DNA of 64,000 bases from Paenibacillus dendritiformis (GTDB lineage Bacteria; Bacillota; Bacilli; Paenibacillales; Paenibacillaceae), in assembly GCF_015845845.1 (NCBI RefSeq), contig NZ_LDIG01000171.1:37129-101128 (forward strand), in the 5' to 3' direction. Shown here in pieces: positions 50,845 through 60,137 of this stretch. Numbering within the stretch: position 1 is the first letter of the stretch; each line of letters starts with the position of its first letter. The translations under genes and the position numbers were made by a program. The notes under the pieces were generated by a model. It was not told the DNA's origin, ran no database searches, and worked only from the letters and a program-made list of their open reading frames with translations.

Positions 50845-53715
50845 TTACCGCAGCCCGGCAAGCATCGACACGAACTCCGCCCGGGTGGCCTGCCGATCCG
50901 GGGCGAACAGGTCCTCGTCCATCCCCTGGATGAGGCCCTCCTCCTTCATGGCGGACAGCATCGGAGCGGCCCAATGGTTCACGGGCACGTCGCGGAACGG
51001 AGCCTCCGCCTGGCGTTTCGGCTGAATACCGAGCGCCTTGCCCATCATGACGGCCATCTCCGCCCGCTTCACCGGCAGAGACGGGCCGAAGCGACGGTTG
51101 CCGATGCCGCCGGTGATACCCGCCTTCGCGACCCGGGATACATCGGCATAAGCCCAATGCTTCGCCGGAACGTCCACGAAGGTTGGAGCTCCCTGAATGC
51201 TTCCGCCCAGCTCGAAGGCTTTAGTCAATACGGCTGCCGCTTCGGCCCGGGTAATCTGCCGGTTCGGCCGGAACAGCGCCTCGTCATAGCCCTTGAGCCA
51301 TTTGGAACGGACGGCCTTCACAATCGCCTCCTGAGCCCAGTGTCCGCCGATATCGCGGAAGCCTTCCACCAACGGCTCGGTGTTGAAGGACAACCGGTAA
51401 TATTTCGTATCGAACTTCTTGTCCGTCGTCAGGCGGACATAATACGTTCCCGGCTCCAGCACAGCGCCCGCCGCTATCTGCTCGAGCTTGGCGCCGCTCT
51501 GCGCGCCGGCGAGCTTCTTCTGCTCCTTCGTCATCACCGTCATGCCGACGTTCCGGTCCGACGGGATATTCTTCAATGTCACCGTGCCGTAGAGCGGATT
51601 CTTGACCGTGAATTGGAACCAGTCCACATCGCTGTCTTTGTCGAACACGCCGACATATTCGGTGCCTTCGCTCATCGTGACCGCTTCATACATCTTGTCG
51701 TTCGGTTCATTCGGATCGGTGTATTGCGTAATATATTCGACATGCAGCTTATACTCGCCCGCGACCGGTTCCGGATGCGCCGTGACGACATTCTGCACTT
51801 GAATGTAATATTTCCCCGCGGGAAGATCGGTCAGCACGGCCGATTCCGACCGCCCCTCCTTCTCTTCGTCGATCCATTGCGTTCGAATATGCGAGCCGCG
51901 CACCTCCAGCGCCGGATCGATCCGCACCGTATCCACGCTGACCTTCAGGCGCAGCGTGCCTTTGCGCGGCAGTTGAATCATATACCAGTCGACATCGCCC
52001 GTATGTCCGAACGTGCCGACAATGTCCTGCGTCCGCGCCGGAATCGTGTAGGCCTGGTACTGCAGGTCATTGGATTCGAACGGATCCTCGTAGATGAAAA
52101 ACCGGGACGACAGCTTGTAGGACAGCGTTCCCTTCCCCTCATAGCCTTGATGCTGAAGACGGATCATATTCAGTCCCTGCTTCACCGGAATAAGGGTCTT
52201 CTTGCCGCCCGCGTCGCTGTACGTCTTGCCTGTGCTCTCCTTCCCTGCATAATGCGTGGCCTGAACGGTTCCCTTCCCTTGGATCCGTTCCAGCGAGAGC
52301 TGCAGGGTGCCTTCGTAAGGAGCATCGACCGCGAACCATTGGGTCCGCTTATTCGGGGCGAAAACGCCGCTAAGCGACGTGTCGATAGGGAATACGCGCG
52401 CGGCCGCGCGAGTCGTATTCGTACCGAATGCTTGCTCATCGTAAGGAACGCGAAGCGCCTCGTCGACGCGCAGCAGCCCGTATCCGCTCTCCCTGTCCCA
52501 GCCCGGCGCTTCGATATTCTGCGCGGTGCGGCGGAGATGCTCCCGAATCTGGTATGGCTTCAGCCCGGGATATTTGCTCCACAGGAGGGCGGCCGCCCCG
52601 GCCGCTTGCGGCGCAGACATCGAGGTTCCTTCCTCCGCCTTGTAGCCGCCGCCGAGCGCTGTCGTATAGACATGCCACGGCGCGACCAGATCGACCTCCG
52701 GCCCCGTGTTGGACCGCGGCTCTACCAGCAGATCGGGCGAGCTTCCTCCGACAGCCAGCACACTCGGATAAGCTGCCGGATATTTGACCTCCACCTTTTC
52801 CTGGTAGCGCAAGCCGTCATTGCCCGTGGCCGCGACGAGCAGCACGCCCTTTTTCTCGGCGTAATTCACGATATCTTCCATATATTTCGAATAACGATAC
52901 AGTCCCACTGACATGACAACAATTTTGGCTCCGTGATCGACCGCGTACAGTATGCCTGCGCCTAACTTGTCTTCGTCCCCGTAGCCTTGCGCATCCAATG
53001 CCTTGATCGGCATAATCTTCGCGTTCCACAGCATTCCCGCGGTGCCCTTGCCGTTATTGCCCACGGAGGCCAGCACGCCTGCCACGCTGGTGCCGTGGCC
53101 GTTGTCGTCCTGAGGCAGCCCCGCTTCCAGCAGGTTCGTGCCTTTGACGAGATTGGGCTTCAGATCAGGGTGGTTCAGGTCCACTCCGGTATCCACCAGC
53201 GCAATCGTAATGCTCGAGTTGCCCTTAACCTGCGCCCAGGCCTTATCGGCTCCGATCTGCCGCAAATAGCTCTGCTGGGAATAAAGCGGATCATTGGGCT
53301 TGACGCCCGCATTCAGCGTCCGGACAGACTGATTCGGTTGAACATATTCTACATGCTCCGACTGTTTCAGCGTCTCCAGCCATTCCCCGGCGTTCGCCTT
53401 CTGCGGCTTGACGATCGAAATATTTACCGCCTGCTGCTCGCTTACGATTTGGCTGTTCGCCAGCAGCCGATCATCGTGATGTTCATTTTTCCATTTTACA
53501 ATCCAGGAGTCGGCTGCCTCTTCCTTCGCGGCGCTTTCCCGCCGCATCTCGCTTAAGGAGAGAAGATTGCCGTCCTTCCCCGCCCGGTCGACCGGCCGCA
53601 GATTACGAATCTCTGTCTGCAGCGGAGTCAAGGAGTTCACCAGGACAAGCAAGGTCAAAGCTGCAACCAACATCGATCCGACGGCTGTTCGCCATCGTGT
53701 CTTCATAACTTTCAT
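50845..53715 (-). CDS. Cell-wall-anchored subtilisin-like protease with SLH domains
   Basis: A 956-aa exported S8 peptidase. Signal anchor near 5-30 (AVGSMLVAALTLLVLVNSL); propeptide region to about 120. The catalytic Asp is in ALVDTGVDLNHPDLK, His in DDNGHGTSVAGVLAS, oxyanion Asn in VAATGNDG and Ser in EEGTSMSAPQAAGAAALL. After the protease come two or three PPC-like beta domains (EDPFESNDLQYQA and DPNEPNDKMYEAV mark their starts, GDVDWYMIQLP and SDVDWFQFTVK their cores). Three SLH domains (about 775-956; ITRAEAAAVLTKA, VKRAEMAVMMGKA, ATRAEFVSMLAGL) anchor it. Could process S-layer or other surface proteins. The start is ambiguous between two ATGs three codons apart. Confidence 0.93.
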   Translation of the reverse strand: MKVMKTRWRTAVGSMLVAALTLLVLVNSLTPLQTEIRNLRPVDRAGKDGNLLSLSEMRRESAAKEEAADSWIVKWKNEHHDDRLLANSQIVSEQQAVNISIVKPQKANAGEWLETLKQSEHVEYVQPNQSVRTLNAGVKPNDPLYSQQSYLRQIGADKAWAQVKGNSSITIALVDTGVDLNHPDLKPNLVKGTNLLEAGLPQDDNGHGTSVAGVLASVGNNGKGTAGMLWNAKIMPIKALDAQGYGDEDKLGAGILYAVDHGAKIVVMSVGLYRYSKYMEDIVNYAEKKGVLLVAATGNDGLRYQEKVEVKYPAAYPSVLAVGGSSPDLLVEPRSNTGPEVDLVAPWHVYTTALGGGYKAEEGTSMSAPQAAGAAALLWSKYPGLKPYQIREHLRRTAQNIEAPGWDRESGYGLLRVDEALRVPYDEQAFGTNTTRAAARVFPIDTSLSGVFAPNKRTQWFAVDAPYEGTLQLSLERIQGKGTVQATHYAGKESTGKTYSDAGGKKTLIPVKQGLNMIRLQHQGYEGKGTLSYKLSSRFFIYEDPFESNDLQYQAYTIPARTQDIVGTFGHTGDVDWYMIQLPRKGTLRLKVSVDTVRIDPALEVRGSHIRTQWIDEEKEGRSESAVLTDLPAGKYYIQVQNVVTAHPEPVAGEYKLHVEYITQYTDPNEPNDKMYEAVTMSEGTEYVGVFDKDSDVDWFQFTVKNPLYGTVTLKNIPSDRNVGMTVMTKEQKKLAGAQSGAKLEQIAAGAVLEPGTYYVRLTTDKKFDTKYYRLSFNTEPLVEGFRDIGGHWAQEAIVKAVRSKWLKGYDEALFRPNRQITRAEAAAVLTKAFELGGSIQGAPTFVDVPAKHWAYADVSRVAKAGITGGIGNRRFGPSLPVKRAEMAVMMGKALGIQPKRQAEAPFRDVPVNHWAAPMLSAMKEEGLIQGMDEDLFAPDRQATRAEFVSMLAGLR

Positions 53716-53768
53716 CCCATTCCAATCATTCAGGTTATGCACGGGCATCGTGCATCATTCAGAGGATG

Positions 53769-53797
53769 ATTAAACCAGACCGTCACCCTGCTGTCAA
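53769..53797 (-). promoter_or_regulatory. Near-consensus sigma-A promoter of the SLH protease
   Basis: Minus strand: TTGACA (53792-53797), 17 nt, TTTAAT (53769-53774); only one mismatch in all. The leader would be about 45 nt. Confidence 0.8.
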
Positions 53798-53815
53798 TCG
53801 GTAAACCTTGCTTAT

Positions 53816-53838
53816 TGACAGGACATCCCTGTCCGTCA
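53816..53838. repeat. Palindrome upstream of the protease promoter
   Basis: TGAC-A-GGACA TCCC TGTCC-GTCA: nine paired positions in each arm with one unpaired base, about 20 bp upstream of the -35. Its size and symmetry suit a regulator site. Confidence 0.5.
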
Positions 53839-54352
53839 TGCCATTCGCCATGGAGCCCATTGCTATTGTAAGGGATGCCGAATGACTGCACAAGGCGTCG
53901 TAAGATATATAAGATTCGCCACCCGGAAAGGACAATCCTTTATTTAGAGCCAATATAGTTCCTTGGACCTATTATCAACAAATTCCGCATCAACGGGCTC
54001 GCAAACCCCGCCTCTTCACCATTGTTTTTGGATGGAAAACTAACCCCCCGTTCCCCGCCTCCCGGATAAAAATAAAAAAACTTCGCCTGTACAGCAATTT
54101 CATGCGTGGACTAACTTGCTTCATGCCGGATCAGCCTGCTTCGTTGCACGGACCCACTAGCCCTAACTTAACCTGTTCTGCCTTCCCCGGCCCCCCCTAC
54201 CTAAAATAAGAAAGTCCAAGGGATTTTCCGGAACTTCATTAGGACTTGTCTCTCAGTAGAAAGAAATGGATTTAAAACGCTCGGAGTGTCAAGTTTTGCT
54301 TAGGAAATTGGACAATCCCCACCCCTTTATAAAAAAAAGGGGGGGCCAGCGG

Positions 54353-54590
54353 CCTGAAGACTGCACGATTTCTTCAGACACGTCGATTCGGTAAGCAAAA
54401 TCCTGCGTAAATACAGCAATTCGATAGGCACGACTTCAGCAAAAAGGGGATCCTGCAAAACTGCAGCAATTTCACCCGTTTCGCTCCGGCTTGGAGCACA
54501 AGGGCCTAAAATGATGTAGATTTGCAGCATTTCCTCGGGATGCGGACTCATTGAACCGAAATTCCTGTAAAAATGCAGCAATTCCCTCCA
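54353..54590. repeat. Degenerate tandem repeat, five units of 49-60 bp
   Basis: Units begin near 54353, 54402, 54452, 54512 and 54563. Each carries a core like TCCTGCAAAACTGCAGCAAT (plus strand), often with CTGCA / TGCAG dyad symmetry, followed by 25-40 bp of divergent sequence. The minus strand is open across all five and translates to repeated phrases such as ELLHFYRNF, EMLQIYIIL, EIAAVLQDP, ELLYLRRIL. Unequal spacing and poor conservation rule out a CRISPR array. Confidence 0.75.
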
Positions 54591-54613
54591 CACGTTCAAG
54601 CCCGAGGAGGAAC

Positions 54614-54657
54614 CGATGCCCTCAGAAAGCGACGATACCCTCAGAAGGCGGTGATGC
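54614..54657. repeat. 19-bp direct repeat, two and a third copies
   Basis: GATGCCCTCAGAAAGCGAC, GATACCCTCAGAAGGCGGT and a partial GATGCTCC follow each other directly next to the longer repeat array. The two full copies differ at 4-5 positions. Confidence 0.65.
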
Positions 54658-54694
54658 TCCAAAAAATTTAAATTCTATAATACCCAAAATACCC

Positions 54695-54732
54695 AAAAAA
54701 GCCCCTGAACCTGGTGCCCAGGTTCAGGAGCC
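54695..54732 (-). terminator. Terminator of the nuo operon
   Basis: GCCCCTGAACCTGG / CCAGGTTCAGGAGC stem (14 bp with one mismatch), 3-nt loop, six T residues on the minus strand, 16 nt past the nuoN stop. Confidence 0.93.
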
Positions 54733-54747
54733 CTAATGACTCATTTT

Positions 54748-56292
54748 TTATCTCACCAGCAAATCGGCCCCGATGGAGAATACCCGGCTCAGCGCATGGA
54801 TGACCGGATTCGGGAATGCCCCCAGCCCGACAATCGCAAGCACACAGACGACGATGACGAGACCCTGCGTCCATGGTACGCGAACCGCCTCCTCATTATC
54901 CCCGCGCATATACATCTGGCGAATAAAGCCGAAGTAGAAGTAGAAGGAGACAACGCTCGTGACCATCATGACGATGGCGATCCAGAGCGTATGCGATGCA
55001 ATCGCTCCGAGAATAATGAACAGCTTCCCGAAGAAGCCCGCGGTAACCGGAATGCCGGCCAGCGACAAGACAATCACCGTCATCGCGGCGGCCAGCCACG
55101 GCGAACGATAGTAAAGCCCCGCATACCCGCTTAATTGATCGTGGCCGGAGGACCGTTCGACAACCATATGAACGGCAAAAGCCCCGAAGGTCATTAACAG
55201 ATAAGCGATAAGATAATAAATAAATTCCGCGAAGTTCGACGCGTGCAGATGCTGGCCGAACAAATTCAGACTGACGGGAACAAGAAGATAGCCCGCGTTC
55301 GCGATTCCGGACAAGGCAAGCAGCCGCTTCACGTTGGCCTGGCGCAGCGCCATCGTCGTCCCGACGATCATGGACAAGGCTGCGATGGACAGCAAGATCG
55401 TCGACAGGTCGGAATAGATGGCCATATCCCGGCCCAGACCGAGATACATGCTGTAGAACATGCGGAACACGACAGCCAGCGTTGCCCCCTTGGACACGAC
55501 GCCCAGAAAGGCGGATATCGGCGTCGGCGCCCCCTGATACACATCCGGGGCCCAGGCGTGGAACGGAGCCGCCGCGATTTTGAAGCCGAAGCCGACAATC
55601 ATCAGGATGAAGCTGACATAAATGAGCGGCTCGAACCCGGCGGTGCGATCAGCCAAAGCATGGGCGATTCCATTAAAGGCCGTGCTTCCGCTGATTCCGT
55701 ACAGAAATGACATTCCATATAAAATAAAGGCCGAAGCGACGCTTCCAAGCACCGTATACTTGAAGGCGCTCTCCGTTGACTTGCTGTCGTTCTTTTTCAT
55801 CGCCACTAAAATATACGATGTAATGCTAAGGAGCTCCAAGCCGACATAGAGCGTAAGCAGGTCGCCGGAGGAAGCCATCATCATGCCTCCGATGGCGGCC
55901 GGAAGGAGCAAATAGTAATACTCTCCCCGATTCGGCAGCTCTTCCTTGCGCAGATTGCCGAGACTCATCATAATGACGAAGCCGACGCCAATCAGAATGA
56001 TAGCCTTCACGATCAGGGCGAAGCCGTCGATGCGATAGCTGTGTTCGAGCAACTGCACCGCCTGCGCGGTCTCGGCCGTGAGCTTCGCCCGCTGATACAG
56101 CTTGAGCAGGACGAACCCAAGCGACACGGCCACGGCGAGCAGCGAAAGGACGCCCATGACGTCGCGATGGATGCGGCGGGGAAGAGCCAGGTCAATGAGC
56201 GAGATGACAATGGCCGCAATGACTAGCGTAAGCTCAGGCGCCAGCAGTGCGAGATCGGCCAAATGCAGCAATTGGACATGTGGCGTATCCAT
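54748..56292 (-). CDS. nuoN: NADH-quinone oxidoreductase subunit N
   Basis: A 514-aa antiporter-like membrane subunit of complex I with about 14 TM segments. Conserved parts: YYYLLLPAAIGGMMMASSGD, then LLTLYVGLELLSITSYILVA with the Glu of TM5, FKYTVLGSVASAFILYG with Lys, and ISAFLGVVSKGATLAVVFR with the TM8 Lys. The quinone-end antiporter subunit pumps protons in the membrane arm. It starts 4 nt after nuoM and is the last gene of the operon. Confidence 0.96.
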   Translation of the reverse strand: MDTPHVQLLHLADLALLAPELTLVIAAIVISLIDLALPRRIHRDVMGVLSLLAVAVSLGFVLLKLYQRAKLTAETAQAVQLLEHSYRIDGFALIVKAIILIGVGFVIMMSLGNLRKEELPNRGEYYYLLLPAAIGGMMMASSGDLLTLYVGLELLSITSYILVAMKKNDSKSTESAFKYTVLGSVASAFILYGMSFLYGISGSTAFNGIAHALADRTAGFEPLIYVSFILMIVGFGFKIAAAPFHAWAPDVYQGAPTPISAFLGVVSKGATLAVVFRMFYSMYLGLGRDMAIYSDLSTILLSIAALSMIVGTTMALRQANVKRLLALSGIANAGYLLVPVSLNLFGQHLHASNFAEFIYYLIAYLLMTFGAFAVHMVVERSSGHDQLSGYAGLYYRSPWLAAAMTVIVLSLAGIPVTAGFFGKLFIILGAIASHTLWIAIVMMVTSVVSFYFYFGFIRQMYMRGDNEEAVRVPWTQGLVIVVCVLAIVGLGAFPNPVIHALSRVFSIGADLLVR

Positions 56293-56296
56293 GAGC

Positions 56297-57910
56297 CTAC
56301 CCCCTCACCTTGAATAGTTCGATCATTTGCCCGACGCTGCTGTCTATCGGGGCGGTTACGAAGGACGGGAACAGACCGATAAGAACAATGCATGCGGTCA
56401 ATACCATGATCGGAATCGCCTCCGCCAGCCGCGCATCCTTCAGCCCTTCGAAGCGGGCATCCATCGGCCCGTACGAGATGGCCAGCACCCCGCGGAGCAC
56501 GTAGACGGCGCTGAAGATGAGCCCGAGCGCTCCGAGTATCGCAGCCCAGGATGCGGTGCCGTACAGCCCGAGCAGCGTCAGCAGCTCCGCGACGAAGCCG
56601 GACAGCCCCGGCAAGCCAAGCGATGCCAGACCGGCCAGGAGCAGAATCCCGCATAAGAACGGCATGCTCTTCGCCAGGCCGCCCAGTTCGCCGATGCGCG
56701 TCGTGCCCGTTCGCTCGCTAAGACTGCCGACGAGCAGGAAGAACAAGGCCGAGATGAAGCCGTGCGACACCATCTGAACGACTGCGCCCTGTATGCCGAG
56801 CTCGTTCATGGCCGCGACGCCGAGCAGCACGAAGCCCATATGGCTGATGCTGGAATAAGCCAGCAGCAGACGCAGCTCCCGCTGCCGGAAAGCCAATACC
56901 GCGCCGTACAGCACATTGATTACGCCGAGCACGGCCAGCATGGCTGCCCAGGATGCGGTCTCACGAGGCAGCAGAGCCGCTCCGAATTGAACGAGCCCGT
57001 AGGCCCCCATTTTCAACAAAATACCCGAGTGAAGCATGACGACCGGAGCCGGAGCTTCGGCATGCACCTTCAGCATCCACGTGTGGAACGGGAAGAACGG
57101 CAGCTTGATGCCGAAGGCGATCAGCAGCAGCACGAACACCGTCGTCCTCATCCCCTCGGTCAGGTAGAAGACGCTGTAGTCCGCCTGATTGACGTAAGCT
57201 GACGCGCTTCCCAGATTGTCCATAATGACATTCAGGTTGCTGCTGTAGATATAGTGGCCGCCATCCGGGAAGTCGGGATGGTTCGTGAAGCCCGCGGTTA
57301 CCGTCAGCATGACGAAGGCCACGAGCAGCAAGGCCGAGCCGAGCCCGTTATAGACGAGGAAGCGGTTCGCCGCCTTCTCCCGGTGCATCAATCCCCATAT
57401 GCCGATTAGGAAAAACGTCGGCACCAGCGTCCATTCGAAGAACATGAAGAACAGGAGCAGATCCCGCGCCAGGAAAACGCCAATCATCCCGACCTCGAGC
57501 AGAAGGAAAAGGATGTAATACGTTTTCCATCTTTTTTTGATGCCCAATGAAGCGATCGCCGCCATCGAGGCCACAATCGTCGTCATGACGACGAGAGGCA
57601 GGGAGAGGCCGTCAATGGCCAAATGATAGTCGATGTTGAACGACCAGGAGTGAATGCCGCTGGCGATCTCCAGGTTCAGCGGAAGAGAGATCCAGGCGTA
57701 TTGCTCGGTTAAAGACGCTCCCTTATCGACCAGATCATAGATGCCGTACACCGTGAGCGCCAAGATAAGCGGCAGGAAAGTCGCCGCGATGCCGAGGAAT
57801 CGAATCGCCCGCGTGCAGCCCTTCGGCACGAACAGCAAAATCACCACGCCCAACAGCGGAGAGAAGGTCAGCAGTGTCAATAAGGGCAGCGATGTAAGCC
57901 CGTTTACCAT
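56297..57910 (-). CDS. nuoM: NADH-quinone oxidoreductase subunit M
   Basis: A 537-aa antiporter-like subunit with about 14 TM segments. Motifs: DGLSLPLVVMTTIVA, LLFFMFFEWTLVPTFFLIGI (Glu of TM5), KLPFFPFHTWMLKVHAEAPA with the TM7-8 Lys and His, and LLLAYSSISHMGFVLLGVAA. It lies 1 nt after nuoL. Confidence 0.97.
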   Translation of the reverse strand: MVNGLTSLPLLTLLTFSPLLGVVILLFVPKGCTRAIRFLGIAATFLPLILALTVYGIYDLVDKGASLTEQYAWISLPLNLEIASGIHSWSFNIDYHLAIDGLSLPLVVMTTIVASMAAIASLGIKKRWKTYYILFLLLEVGMIGVFLARDLLLFFMFFEWTLVPTFFLIGIWGLMHREKAANRFLVYNGLGSALLLVAFVMLTVTAGFTNHPDFPDGGHYIYSSNLNVIMDNLGSASAYVNQADYSVFYLTEGMRTTVFVLLLIAFGIKLPFFPFHTWMLKVHAEAPAPVVMLHSGILLKMGAYGLVQFGAALLPRETASWAAMLAVLGVINVLYGAVLAFRQRELRLLLAYSSISHMGFVLLGVAAMNELGIQGAVVQMVSHGFISALFFLLVGSLSERTGTTRIGELGGLAKSMPFLCGILLLAGLASLGLPGLSGFVAELLTLLGLYGTASWAAILGALGLIFSAVYVLRGVLAISYGPMDARFEGLKDARLAEAIPIMVLTACIVLIGLFPSFVTAPIDSSVGQMIELFKVRG

Positions 57911-59806
57911 TTACCAGAACCTCCTTCCGAGCGCCAGGATGAACACGATCAGCGCAGCGAATCCGAACAGCGACATCAGCCCGTACGTCTGGAGCTGCCC
58001 GTTCTGCAGCCGGGTCCCCGTCTTGCCGATGCCAATCGCCGCTCCCGACACAAGCCGGACGATCCCGGCGACAATCCATTTATCGAATGCCTGCAGCACG
58101 CGGCCGAGGCCGGCAAGCGAGCGGACGAAGACAATCCGGTACAGCTCGTCGATGTAGTACTTGTTGGCCACAAGCCGATAGAACGGATTGGACGCTTCCC
58201 GCGGACCGCCGCGGCGGCTTCCGCGCGGTCCGTACCATATGTAGCCCAGCCCGATGCCGAGCAATCCCGCCAGCACCGATATGATCATGGCGGCCGCATG
58301 AACAGAGGAGCCGGGGTCATCCCCGTTCAGCCACGTGCCGAACGCGTCGCTGAACGGAGTATGAACGAACCCGGCGACAGCGGCCAGCACGGCCAGCACG
58401 ACGAGCGGGAATGTCATGGAAGCCGGAGCTTCGCGGACGCTCTCCGCATCCGAATCGGCGCCAGGCGAACCGGTAAAGACCAGGAAGAATAATCTCGCCA
58501 TATAGAAGGCGGTAATGAATACGGTGACCGATCCAACGATAAAGAGCAGCATATTTTGTTCCCAGGCGGCCGCCAGAATGGCGTCCTTGGACCAGAAGCC
58601 GGACAGCGGCGGAATGCCGGCCAGCGCGAGAGCGCCGATGGCGAAGGTCCAGGCCGTCACCTTCATCCTGTTCCCCAATCCGCCCATGCGGAAGATGTCC
58701 TGTGTATGTATGGCGTGAATGACACTGCCTGCCCCGAGGAACAACAGCGCCTTGAAGAAGGCATGGGTGAACAGATGAAATATCCCGGCCGTAACCGCCC
58801 CGAGTCCGAGGGCCATCATCATATAGCCAAGCTGGCTGACGGTGGAATAGGCCAAGATTCGCTTCATATCCCGCTGCGCCGCGGCAATCGAAGCCGCGAA
58901 AATCGCGGTAAAGCCGCCTGTCCCCGCGACGATCATCATCGCCGTCGGCGAGACGGAGAAAATATCAAAGGTCCGGGCGACCAAATAGACGCCGGCCGCA
59001 ACCATGGTCGCCGCATGAATCAGCGCGGAGATGGGCGTCGGCCCCTCCATCGCGTCCGGAAGCCAGGTATGCAGCGGGAACTGGCCGGACTTGCCGACGG
59101 CTCCCAGGAAGATCAGCGCGGCAATCCAGGTGCCCAAGCCGGCGGAAATGCCGTGCTGCGCCATGGAGTCGGCATTGGCGAACACGTTGCCAATCATCGT
59201 AAAATCAAGCGCATGGTTCGGCATATGCCAGAACAGAATGAGGATCGCGAGCAGCAGCCCGACATCCCCGATGCGGGTCACGATGAAGGCTTTTTTGGCG
59301 GCGGCGCGCGCCGCAGGCCGCTCATACCAGAAGCCGATCAGCAGGAAGGAACAGACCCCGACCAGCTCCCAGAAAATATAGAGCTGAATGAGATTCGGCG
59401 ACAGGACAAGTCCCAGCATGGCGCCCGTGAACAGAGCGATGTATGCATAGAACACCGTCTGCCGCTCGTCGCCCTCCATATAAGCTTTCGAGTACATATT
59501 GACCAGCGTGCTAACCAGCGTGACAATCACGAGCATCAGCGCATTCAGATTCGTAACGTCAAAACCGAACTCGAGACGGATGTCGCCAATGCGGAACCAT
59601 TCGAAGCTGCGGGTGTAATCGTCAGGCGCCCCTGTCATCCGCTCCCACAGGATGAGGATGGACAGTACGCATGCGGCGAACGAGCTGAAGACGCCGAGCA
59701 TGACGGCAGCACCTTTCATCTGGCGGCCGAATGCCGTCAGCACGAGGAACGCGAGCAGCGGAATGACCGGGATAATCCATGCATATTGCGACAAGACGGA
59801 TTCCAT
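57911..59806 (-). CDS. nuoL: NADH-quinone oxidoreductase subunit L
   Basis: A 631-aa distal proton-pumping subunit. Motifs: LIQLYIFWELVGVCSFLLIG (Glu of TM5), GKSGQFPLHTWLPDAMEGPT, ALIHAATMVAAGVYLVAR, and MKRILAYSTVSQLGYMMMAL. The C-terminal part, after about residue 500, is the lateral helix and last TM that reaches along the membrane arm. It starts 20 nt after nuoK. Confidence 0.97.
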   Translation of the reverse strand: MESVLSQYAWIIPVIPLLAFLVLTAFGRQMKGAAVMLGVFSSFAACVLSILILWERMTGAPDDYTRSFEWFRIGDIRLEFGFDVTNLNALMLVIVTLVSTLVNMYSKAYMEGDERQTVFYAYIALFTGAMLGLVLSPNLIQLYIFWELVGVCSFLLIGFWYERPAARAAAKKAFIVTRIGDVGLLLAILILFWHMPNHALDFTMIGNVFANADSMAQHGISAGLGTWIAALIFLGAVGKSGQFPLHTWLPDAMEGPTPISALIHAATMVAAGVYLVARTFDIFSVSPTAMMIVAGTGGFTAIFAASIAAAQRDMKRILAYSTVSQLGYMMMALGLGAVTAGIFHLFTHAFFKALLFLGAGSVIHAIHTQDIFRMGGLGNRMKVTAWTFAIGALALAGIPPLSGFWSKDAILAAAWEQNMLLFIVGSVTVFITAFYMARLFFLVFTGSPGADSDAESVREAPASMTFPLVVLAVLAAVAGFVHTPFSDAFGTWLNGDDPGSSVHAAAMIISVLAGLLGIGLGYIWYGPRGSRRGGPREASNPFYRLVANKYYIDELYRIVFVRSLAGLGRVLQAFDKWIVAGIVRLVSGAAIGIGKTGTRLQNGQLQTYGLMSLFGFAALIVFILALGRRFW

Positions 59807-59825
59807 TGTCGTATCCTCCTTACGG

Positions 59826-60137
59826 TTATCTCTTCAATTCGTTATATTCGTCCACGTTAGCCGTGCCGCGGTTCCGATACAACGCGATTAGAATGGCGAC
59901 GCCGACCGCCGCTTCCGCTGCGGCCACTGCAATCGTGAAGAGCGAGAAGATTTGGCCCTTCAGATTTGGCACGACCCCATATTTGGAAAAGGCAATCAAG
60001 TTCAAATTGGCCGCATTCAGCATCAGCTCGATGGACAGCAGCACGATGACGGCATTGCGCTTCGTCAGCACCCCGAACAGTCCGATGCAGAACAGGATCG
60101 CTGCCAACGTAAGGTATGAAGCCAGCATGCTACCCAT
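59826..60137 (-). CDS. nuoK: NADH-quinone oxidoreductase subunit K
   Basis: A 103-aa protein with three TM segments and the two conserved membrane Glu residues, in [20 protein letters not shown] and [20 protein letters not shown]. The length is standard. The ATG directly follows the nuoJ stop. Confidence 0.97.
   Translation of the reverse strand: MGSMLASYLTLAAILFCIGLFGVLTKRNAVIVLLSIELMLNAANLNLIAFSKYGVVPNLKGQIFSLFTIAVAAAEAAVGVAILIALYRNRGTANVDEYNELKR

Larger units (their letters stand above)
53839..54694. other. Long non-coding stretch between the protease gene and the nuo operon
   Basis: About 850 bp without a supported gene. It contains a single copy of a CCTGTA(N)CAGCAATTT motif (54086-54100), homopolymer-rich spots (AAAAAAAA then GGGGGGG near 54331-54345), the degenerate tandem repeats described separately, and otherwise AT-mixed sequence in which I see nothing. 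Confidence 0.7.

Noticed and set aside
50827..52911. A 694-codon plus-strand frame opposite the SLH protease
   Set aside because: Shadow frame of a GC-rich gene; the minus strand has intact S8 catalytic motifs and SLH domains.
54353..54590. CRISPR array
   Set aside because: Repeat cores differ from each other at many positions, spacing varies from 49 to 60 bp, and no cas genes are present.
54327..54662. A 111-codon minus-strand frame in the repeat region as a protein gene
   Set aside because: It starts at TTG without a ribosome binding site and consists of translated degenerate repeats. I report the repeats instead, and leave the coding option open in the findings.
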